This document shows positions 58,311 to 64,000 of a stretch of 64,000 bases of DNA, one piece after another. This DNA is from Nitrospirota bacterium (lineage in GTDB: Bacteria; Nitrospirota; Thermodesulfovibrionia; Thermodesulfovibrionales; UBA6898). Position numbers and translations under genes: made by a program. The stretch spans positions 1 to 64,000 of the forward strand of contig JAJRYC010000083.1 in NCBI GenBank assembly GCA_024275975.1, in the 5' to 3' direction. Position 1 is the stretch's first letter. Each line of letters starts with the position of its first letter. The notes under the pieces were generated by a model. It was not told the DNA's origin. It saw nothing but the letters and a program-made list of their open reading frames with translations, and made no database searches.

Positions 58311-59633
58311 ATGATAGTTGAAATAATATTTATCCTGATTTTTTTAATACTAAATGGTTTTTTTGCGGCATCGGAAATTGCCGTGGTTACGGCCCGAAAA
58401 TCCTATATAAAAATTTTAGCTGATCAGGACATCCAGAGTGCAGACAAACTAATCAAGCTAAAGGAAGAACCTGACAGGTTTCTCGCCACGGTACAGGTAG
58501 GCGTCACGGTTATGGGAGCTCTTGCGTCGGCAATAGGCGGCGCGGCTTCGGTGAAAATACTGGAACCGGTAATTGCTGGCGCGGCCATTCCTTTTATCTC
58601 TGATTGGGCGCCGGCAATCTCTATAGGTATCATTGTGATTATTATTTCCTACCTCTCTCTCGTCATAGGTGAACTTGTTCCTAAATCAATAGCACTGAGG
58701 AATCCGGAAAAAATCGGACTGATGGTTGCGGGACCGATAACCTACATCTCCAGAGTCGCGTCATTCTTTGTTACCATATTGACGGCGAGCAGCAATCTTT
58801 TCCTGAAACCGTTTGGAGCAAAAACCTTTTCCGAGCGTTCCTTCGTCACCGAAGAAGAGATCAAACTCCTGATTGCAGAGGGTAAAGAAAACGGGATATT
58901 CGAACTAACGGAACAGGAACTGATTCACGGTGTCTTCCGTTTTACTGATATATCCGCGAAGGGAGTAATGGTGCCCCTCCCGGAGATGGTCTCCTTCAGT
59001 ATAAACGAATCACCGGAGGTGATTATTGAGACTATCGCCGAGGAAAATTTTTCGAGATACCCTGTTTACGAAAAAGACCGGTCAAATATCAAGGGTATTC
59101 TTTACAGTAAAGACATTTTCAATAACCTCGCCCACAAAAGAGAGATCGTGGTGCCAAAGCTCCTTCATTATGCCCTGTTTGTACCTGAAACCATGAAGCT
59201 CAGCGCCCTGATGAAGGAGATGCAGAAGAAGAGGCTCCATATGGCGATCGTGATAGATGAATACGGTGCTGTATCCGGCCTTGTGACGATTGAGGACCTT
59301 CTTGAAGAAATTGTCGGGGAGATTCGCGATGAATACGATACCGAGAGCCCGGTACAGACACTTAAAAACGGCGTTATGATCGCAAATGCCGCCCTGGCCA
59401 TAAGAGACCTGAACGAAGATTATAATTTCAGCATCCCGGAATCCAATGAATATGATACACTCGGTGGGTATATCATATGGGGTCTGCAGAGACTCCCTTC
59501 AGTCGGCGACTGCTATCTTTCGGAAAATCAAAAATTCACTATATTGAGCATGAAGGGACGCAGCATTTTAAAGGTAAAAATCGAGCCGTTGGAAGATTCC
59601 GGGGAAACAAACCAGAATATCAACCCAGTTTAA
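58311..59633 (+). CDS. CorC/HlyC-type membrane protein with CBS pair
   Basis: A 440-residue protein of the DUF21-CBS-CorC_HlyC family. Four hydrophobic helices (DUF21, from IIFILIFLILNGFFAASEIA to about residue 190) are followed by a CBS pair (MVPLPEMVSFSINESPEVII ... MAIVIDEYGAVSGLVTIEDL) and a C-terminal transporter-associated domain (SIPESNEYDTLGGYI). Members act in magnesium or sodium efflux, but the function of this branch is not settled. The last 14 bases overlap glgC on the other strand. Confidence 0.88.
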   Translation: MIVEIIFILIFLILNGFFAASEIAVVTARKSYIKILADQDIQSADKLIKLKEEPDRFLATVQVGVTVMGALASAIGGAASVKILEPVIAGAAIPFISDWAPAISIGIIVIIISYLSLVIGELVPKSIALRNPEKIGLMVAGPITYISRVASFFVTILTASSNLFLKPFGAKTFSERSFVTEEEIKLLIAEGKENGIFELTEQELIHGVFRFTDISAKGVMVPLPEMVSFSINESPEVIIETIAEENFSRYPVYEKDRSNIKGILYSKDIFNNLAHKREIVVPKLLHYALFVPETMKLSALMKEMQKKRLHMAIVIDEYGAVSGLVTIEDLLEEIVGEIRDEYDTESPVQTLKNGVMIANAALAIRDLNEDYNFSIPESNEYDTLGGYIIWGLQRLPSVGDCYLSENQKFTILSMKGRSILKVKIEPLEDSGETNQNINPV

Positions 59634-60852
59634 CGGCCCGCGAAATATATCTCTTGCCCCTCGGCAGAATTCTTATGCCTGACGGGTCGATATGACATAT
59701 AAACCGGTCTGATTCCGAATCAAAGCCGATTTTCGCGCCCTCTTCAAGAACATTCAGTTTGTCCACTATCACTTTTCTGAACTTTGAACCCTCTTTCAGT
59801 ACAACATCATCCATTATAATCGAATCTTCAACCTCCACACCATCTTCAATCACAACGCCTCTCCGTATAACAGAATTCTTAATTAAAGCATCGTGTATAA
59901 CAGCCCCTTCAGCAATGTAACTGTTTATGACCCTTGCATTATAAAATTTGGCCGCCGGACCGTTATACCCAGCGGGATGTATAGGCCAGTGTTTGTTGTC
60001 TAACTCGAAAGGGGGCTCTTTGCCAAGCATGTCCATATTAGTCTGCCAGAATATGGGGATCGTCCCTACATCTCTCCAGTATCCGCTCTCTTCGTAGGAC
60101 CTCGTGCCGGGAATAATGTTGGTCTCGAAATCATAAGCAAAAAGCCTCTTTGTGCTCACAAGGCTCGGCATTACATATCCGCCGAAGTCATGCTGCTGCT
60201 TCCTCTGCGCGTCCGCCAGCGCCTCAATAAGGGTATCCGTGTTAAACAGGTAATTTCCCATTGACGCATAGGCGCGGTTTGGATCGCCCGGCATAGGCGT
60301 CGGAATTTTAGGCTTTTCCTGAAAACCGGTAACCCGGCTGTCTCCATCTGTCGACACAATTCCAAAAGCATTAGCGAGAGCTATCGGAACAGGCCTCGAC
60401 GCCACGGTCGCAACAGCATTATTTTCTAAATGGAATTTGACCATCTGGCTGATATCCATACGGTATATATGGTCCGCACCGAAAACCGCAACAATGTCAG
60501 GACTATATTGGCGTATCAGGTTAATATTCTGGAAAATCGCGTCAGCCGTACCCTGGAACCAGTCCGGCCCCATCCTCATCTGCGGAGGCACGAGAGCCAC
60601 AAAATGATCTCTGGAAACGGTTTTAATGATCCAGTTCTCTCTTGTGTGCTCTATAAGGGACTGAGATTTGTACTGAACAAGAAGATATATCGAAAATATT
60701 TTAGAATTCATGAAATTGCTGAGAACAAAATCGACAACACGGTACCTCCCGCCAATCGGGACTGAAGGTTTCGACCGTTCAACCGTAAGGGGGAACAGCC
60801 TTTCACCTTTACCTCCGGCCAGAATAAAAGCTAATATCCTTGGGTTCATCAC
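59620..60852 (-). CDS. glgC: Glucose-1-phosphate adenylyltransferase
   Basis: GlgC makes ADP-glucose from glucose-1-phosphate and ATP, first step of glycogen synthesis. The 410-residue protein starts with the nucleotidyltransferase motif AFILAGGKGERLFPLTVERS, has KPSVPIGGRYRVVDF, WFQGTADAIFQN, VAVFGADHIYRMD, the sugar-phosphate-binding YWRDVGTIPIFWQTNMDML, and a C-terminal left-handed beta helix (VIRRGVVIEDGVEVEDSII). Normal length. With glgB and glgP it shows glycogen storage; no glgA is seen here. Confidence 0.95.
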   Translation of the reverse strand: MMNPRILAFILAGGKGERLFPLTVERSKPSVPIGGRYRVVDFVLSNFMNSKIFSIYLLVQYKSQSLIEHTRENWIIKTVSRDHFVALVPPQMRMGPDWFQGTADAIFQNINLIRQYSPDIVAVFGADHIYRMDISQMVKFHLENNAVATVASRPVPIALANAFGIVSTDGDSRVTGFQEKPKIPTPMPGDPNRAYASMGNYLFNTDTLIEALADAQRKQQHDFGGYVMPSLVSTKRLFAYDFETNIIPGTRSYEESGYWRDVGTIPIFWQTNMDMLGKEPPFELDNKHWPIHPAGYNGPAAKFYNARVINSYIAEGAVIHDALIKNSVIRRGVVIEDGVEVEDSIIMDDVVLKEGSKFRKVIVDKLNVLEEGAKIGFDSESDRFICHIDPSGIRILPRGKRYISRAVKLG

Positions 60853-61029
60853 TCCGGGCTCACCTATCCTCTATAAATTTTCCGGGCATAAGATTTTCAA
60901 AATCTTTGGTCTCATGATTTTATGAATCTTTTTTGTATTCGCCTCCCACTAATTTTCACGGCATTATAACGGCATTATAACAGATACAGCTTCCGAATCA
61001 ACGGCAATCCCGGCCAAAGATCTGTTTTT

Positions 61030-61830
61030 CTATTTAAAACTCTGGTCTTCACCAGGGAAGATGCCTTTTTCTATCTCTTCTCTGTAAGTCCTGATCGCGT
61101 TTAGCGCCTCCTCCTTGAGATTAGCATAGCGTTTGACAAACTTCGGTACGAACCTATCGAACATACCTATAACATCATGCAGCACTAATACCTGTCCGTC
61201 ACAATACGGACCGGCGCCTATTCCTATAACCGGTATCGAAAGTTTTTCGGCGATCTCCTTCGCAAGGTCCATGGGTATGGCTTCCAGAAGCAGCGAAAAC
61301 GCGCCTGAATCCTCGATTATGAGAGCATCTTCAACCAATTTTTGGGCGGATTCCTCCGTTTTACCCTGAACTTTATAGCCACCCATTCTGTGTATTGACT
61401 GTGGCGTAAGCCCGATATGCGCCATAACAGGGATATTGGACCTGGTAAGCGCCCGTATCTTATCGGCTATTTCCGGTCCTCCTTCAAGCTTTACGGCGGA
61501 AGCACCCGCTTCCTTCAGGAACCTTCCGGCGTTCCTGACACTATCATCAATGCCGGCCTGGTATGACATAAACGGCATATCCCCTATGACCATCGCATTC
61601 TTCGCCGCACGGGAGACCAGTTTCGTATGATATATCATCTCATCCATCGTGACCGGCAGAGTATTCTCCAGCCCCTGGACAACCATGCCCAGAGAATCAC
61701 CAACGAGAATAGCGTCGATGCCGGCCTCATCAACTATCCGGGCAAAAGGGTAATCATAGGCTGTAAGCATAGTTATCTTCCTGCCATCCGATTTCTTCCT
61801 GGAAAAATCCTGTGTTGTCACTTTTGACAT
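61030..61830 (-). CDS. panB: 3-Methyl-2-oxobutanoate hydroxymethyltransferase
   Basis: PanB adds a hydroxymethyl group from methylene-tetrahydrofolate to 2-oxoisovalerate, opening pantothenate synthesis. The 266-residue TIM-barrel protein shows [39 protein letters not shown] and [20 protein letters not shown]. Its substrate is a product of the ilv genes in this window. Complete. Confidence 0.95.
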   Translation of the reverse strand: MSKVTTQDFSRKKSDGRKITMLTAYDYPFARIVDEAGIDAILVGDSLGMVVQGLENTLPVTMDEMIYHTKLVSRAAKNAMVIGDMPFMSYQAGIDDSVRNAGRFLKEAGASAVKLEGGPEIADKIRALTRSNIPVMAHIGLTPQSIHRMGGYKVQGKTEESAQKLVEDALIIEDSGAFSLLLEAIPMDLAKEIAEKLSIPVIGIGAGPYCDGQVLVLHDVIGMFDRFVPKFVKRYANLKEEALNAIRTYREEIEKGIFPGEDQSFK

Positions 61831-62029
61831 CTTTTTCTCCTATTTCTGTAATTGCTCCGGTTATCCAGTATAACCCTCTTTTCAAAAAATTTCACCAAAG
61901 TTATCCATTCCCCCGGGGGGATCCACCCGGCATCGGAAACAGGTGGGCCCGAGATCCTTCTTGTCATTCAGCGCCCTGCGGAACGATCCCGGATGATACA
62001 TTACGGGAGAAGCTTTCCTTATTCTTCAT

Positions 62030-62650
62030 ATGTTATACTTTCATATGGGCGAAAAAAACTACATTCAACCCCTCACAAAACTTGATAAAATAACCGTCGT
62101 CCTTTACAGGTCTGGAATCTTTTTAACCGCCATCGCGATCTGTTTATCCGCTTTTCTTGCATTTAAAAACGTTCCCGGCGCTAATATCCATAACTATTAC
62201 CCGGGCATTATGCTCTTACTGCTGTATTTCAGTGTCGGTTTGAGTGTATTCTTCATCCATCTCTACGTCGGAAAGTTTTACCGGTTGTTAAAAAAAGTCT
62301 ACTATGTAGCGGTTATATGTCTGGTGTTGCTCTTCATCGCCGGGAAAGGAGATCCCGTCACCCCGCTATTAAGTATTCCCCCATACAGGGCGCTGCTCAT
62401 ACTTCCGCTTTCGCTCTGCCTTGGCTTTGTTACGGCAAAAGAGGCCTTCTGTTTCAAACTCTTCGAAGGATATATGCTCGCCCTGATTATGCCAGCATCC
62501 GTTTTTCTATATTCAATAGGGGCGCTCAATCAGAAGGCGGCCGTCTCCGGACTGCTTTTAATCGCGGCCATGTTTGTATTCTTTACATTAAGAAAGGTCT
62601 TTATGCCGCTTCATTATGATATCGGCGACAAATCAGCATATCAGCCCTAA
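62030..62650 (+). CDS. DUF2301-like integral membrane protein
   Basis: About 200 residues with six hydrophobic segments and few charged loops, starting LDKITVVLYRSGIFLTAIAI. The pattern (including GFVTAKEAFCFKLFEGYMLA) fits the DUF2301 family of membrane proteins of unknown role. The start could be ATG 62030 or, better placed for the family, ATG 62045; neither has a clear ribosome-binding site. Confidence 0.65.
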   Translation: MLYFHMGEKNYIQPLTKLDKITVVLYRSGIFLTAIAICLSAFLAFKNVPGANIHNYYPGIMLLLLYFSVGLSVFFIHLYVGKFYRLLKKVYYVAVICLVLLFIAGKGDPVTPLLSIPPYRALLILPLSLCLGFVTAKEAFCFKLFEGYMLALIMPASVFLYSIGALNQKAAVSGLLLIAAMFVFFTLRKVFMPLHYDIGDKSAYQP

Positions 62651-62684
62651 GGATATTCACCGCGACAATAAAAGGTGGTGAATA

Positions 62685-62912
62685 TTAAGGCGTTTTCCCT
62701 ATCATTTGTTTTTTATAAGATAGCCCCGTTGTGGAGAGATCCGATATAAAATAGAGTATTGCGGCTAAAATGAGCCCGATAACAACTATGCTAAAAAACA
62801 GTTTCGGCCTCCGTAAAAGCAGGTAAAGCATTAAAATCGCCGCTGGAATGCTTATGTAGATATTGTTCTGAAAAAGCCTGATAATATTACTTAAGACCAT
62901 ATCAAAATTCAT
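62685..62912 (-). CDS. Small membrane protein, function unknown
   Basis: A 75-residue protein with two hydrophobic segments (about residues 18-32 and 39-57) and basic ends, convergent with the DUF2301-like gene. No family recognised. GAGGAAAAAG lies before the ATG, consistent with a translated gene. Confidence 0.5.
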   Translation of the reverse strand: MNFDMVLSNIIRLFQNNIYISIPAAILMLYLLLRRPKLFFSIVVIGLILAAILYFISDLSTTGLSYKKQMIGKTP

Positions 62913-63033
62913 AATGGGTCACTTTTTCCTCAGAGATAATAAACATAGCATAATACAACCGCCTGATCATGGCATATTATACTATCCATCACCCCAGTGT
63001 TGGGTCTCTCCATAAACTCAGTCTCTCTATCTG

Positions 63034-63166
63034 TCATTCCTGCAGTCTTTTGAGCGGGTCGACGCGACTATCGCGAGGACTTACATCGAGAATCCAGTCT
63101 TTTCAATAAGCGCTGGATGCCCCAAGACCCCCGATCGGAGTCGAGGGCAGGCTTCGGGCATGACAA
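63034..63166. repeat. Dispersed intergenic repeat, copy 1
   Basis: The stretch from TGTCATTCCTGCAG to CTTCGGGCATGACA has inverted ends and contains AATCCAGTCTTTTCAATAAG (63091-63110) running on into CGCTGGATGC (63111-63120). That core recurs almost exactly at 63761-63790. Such CTGTCATTCC...GCATGACA elements are common non-coding repeats of bacterial chromosomes. Degenerate. Confidence 0.6.
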
Positions 63167-63208
63167 AAATTTAAAATAGTAATTTATGTACAGACTCTGT
63201 TTATCAAT

Positions 63209-63625
63209 CTAATATCTTCTCTCCTCTTTTTCCCCTCTGCATATCTCTTTAATGGTATCCTTGACGAGCCTTCCGTCTTCCCATACACGCTCACGTACTT
63301 TTTTGCAGTTTGTCCGTTCGTTAGATTCGAGCGGTTCAGCCCTGTAAACTCCCCTGCCATCTTCCGTTCTATATTCGACCGGCCTGTCGGTCATGGCCGC
63401 TTCTCTTGAAGCCTGCACGGAAACATCGGCTAACGTCGCCCCCATAATCGCCCCAAGCACACCGCCTATCACTCCGCCGCGCCACGGATTTCGATGGTCG
63501 AGAAGCATTCCGCTTATCCCACCTGCAACCGCGCCCGCGCCGGCGCCCTGGCTATGATACGGAGTGCAGCTAAATGTCATTCCTGTTAACAGTAGAACCA
63601 GCAGCACAGCAGATAACTTTTTCAT
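63209..63625 (-). CDS. Glycine-zipper lipoprotein
   Basis: A 138-residue exported lipoprotein. The signal peptide MKKLSAVLLVLLLTGMTFSC ends in a cysteine suitable for lipidation by Lgt and Lnt (lnt is at 5585). Next comes a glycine zipper, AGAGAVAGGISGMLLD and GVIGGVLGAIMGATLA, which inserts in or lines a membrane. A charged tail follows (SNERTNCKKVRERVWEDGRL). Similar proteins of the SlyB/17-kDa antigen type sit in the outer membrane. Role unknown. The gene is flanked by the two dispersed repeats. Confidence 0.8.
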   Translation of the reverse strand: MKKLSAVLLVLLLTGMTFSCTPYHSQGAGAGAVAGGISGMLLDHRNPWRGGVIGGVLGAIMGATLADVSVQASREAAMTDRPVEYRTEDGRGVYRAEPLESNERTNCKKVRERVWEDGRLVKDTIKEICRGEKEERRY

Positions 63626-63732
63626 ACAACCTCCATGGAATTATATTTATACAATTTACCCTATCTTTTACAGGCGATTAAACGCACATACAACATTCAT
63701 TAGAGTCTGTCCTTAAATCCAGCCTGTCTCCC

Positions 63733-63790
63733 TGTCATTCCAGCAGTCCTTAACCAGGAGAATCCGGTCTTTTCAATAAGCGCTGGATGC
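63733..63790. repeat. Dispersed intergenic repeat, copy 2
   Basis: TGTCATTCCAGCAG (63734-63747) and AATCCGGTCTTTTCAATAAG plus CGCTGGATGC (63761-63790) repeat copy 1 at 63034 in the same orientation. The closing inverted end is missing, so this copy is truncated. Confidence 0.6.
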
Positions 63791-63877
63791 TGTCTGCAAG
63801 TTTTACCCGCACCGTAGTTTATAAACAGCATGTAATTAAATATAACAATTATTTGTCAGGTTTACCAGAATTTTTTG

Positions 63878-63883
63878 TATAAT
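63878..63883 (+). promoter_or_regulatory. Possible -10 box of the gene at the window end
   Basis: TATAAT with TTGTCA at 63853-63858 upstream; the spacing of 19 is long. A possible promoter for the CBS-domain gene at 63961. Confidence 0.3.
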
Positions 63884-63960
63884 TATATTATCAGTGGATA
63901 CGTGTCTCACAAATTTATTATGTAACATGTTAAAATTATTGAAAAATTAAAAGGAGCTCT

Positions 63961-64000
63961 ATGTTAAAAGCAAAAGACATAATGAAAACGGATGTAATAA
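63961..64000 (+). CDS. CBS-domain protein, first codons only
   Basis: ATG 63961 follows AAAAGGAG and reads MLKAKDIMKTDVI before the window ends. KAKDIMKTDVI is the typical start of a CBS domain (x-V-x-D-I-M-T-x-x-V-x). CBS pairs bind adenosyl compounds and regulate enzymes or transporters; the rest lies outside the window. Confidence 0.6.
   Translation, partial: MLKAKDIMKTDVI

Overview
The window looks like the chromosome of a strictly or facultatively anaerobic, Gram-negative, free-living bacterium of moderate GC. Four things point to the Nitrospirota (Thermodesulfovibrionia-like) or a former 'deltaproteobacterial' lineage: an ilvB-ilvN-ilvC-psd-pssA-leuA series, a CooC-type nickel insertion ATPase (implying a CO dehydrogenase elsewhere in the genome), an 11-heme c-type cytochrome, and a haem operon with a radical SAM/SPASM enzyme. 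The phylum is an inference; no rRNA gene is present. No phage, transposase, CRISPR array or plasmid gene is visible.

Layout. 1-7.2 kb (mostly minus strand): edge of a secreted ENxGQ/SBBP-type protein, an OsmC-like protein, a multihaem cytochrome, a PaaI thioesterase, rho, prfB with its +1 frameshift site, and lnt. 7.2-11.7 kb (plus): tRNA-Phe, hisC, hisB, a HAD phosphatase and a glucan phosphorylase. 11.7-15 kb: zinc ribbons, an inositol-phosphatase-family enzyme, a two-[4Fe-4S] protein and a HsdR-N-like protein. 15.1-20.4 kb: a thiamine-diphosphate enzyme overlapping a large GT-A glycosyltransferase (an operon whose job I cannot name), then a methyltransferase/glycosyltransferase pair on the other strand. 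20.4-29 kb: purC, a TPR protein, a calcium-type P-ATPase, a second OsmC, a lipid A acyltransferase-like protein and a Lon-family protease. 29.2-41 kb: leuA, pssA, psd, ilvC, glgB, ilvN, ilvB, a Cys-rich GGDEF protein and ilvD. 41-47 kb: DUF465, peptidyl-prolyl isomerase, hemH, hemE, radical SAM, hflX. 47-50.9 kb: chemoreceptor, macrodomain, a vorB remnant and glyQ. 50.9-64 kb: glyS, rplM-rpsI, argC-argJ, cooC, thyX, a CBS/CorC membrane protein, glgC, panB, small membrane and lipoproteins, and the start of a CBS-domain gene.

The most striking observation is that six otherwise intact reading frames each carry one in-frame UAA or UAG: rho, the inositol-phosphatase gene, a 62-codon gene, the large glycosyltransferase, ilvC and glyQ. 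Homologous protein sequence resumes directly after the stop in the same frame. In glyQ and the phosphatase the stop occupies a position that is glutamate throughout the family, so GAA-to-TAA is the simplest change. Most other genes here end normally in TAA, so UAA is not simply reassigned. The possibilities are sequencing or template damage, real nonsense mutations, or nonsense suppression/readthrough. A probable frameshift in the cytochrome gene, a lost start codon in hflX (ATG to ATA) and a deleted vorB remnant fit either an error-rich assembly or a decaying genome.

Functionally the window combines branched-chain amino acid, histidine and arginine synthesis, glycogen turnover (glgB, glgC, glucan phosphorylase), haem supply for cytochromes, phosphatidylethanolamine synthesis, and translation/transcription housekeeping.
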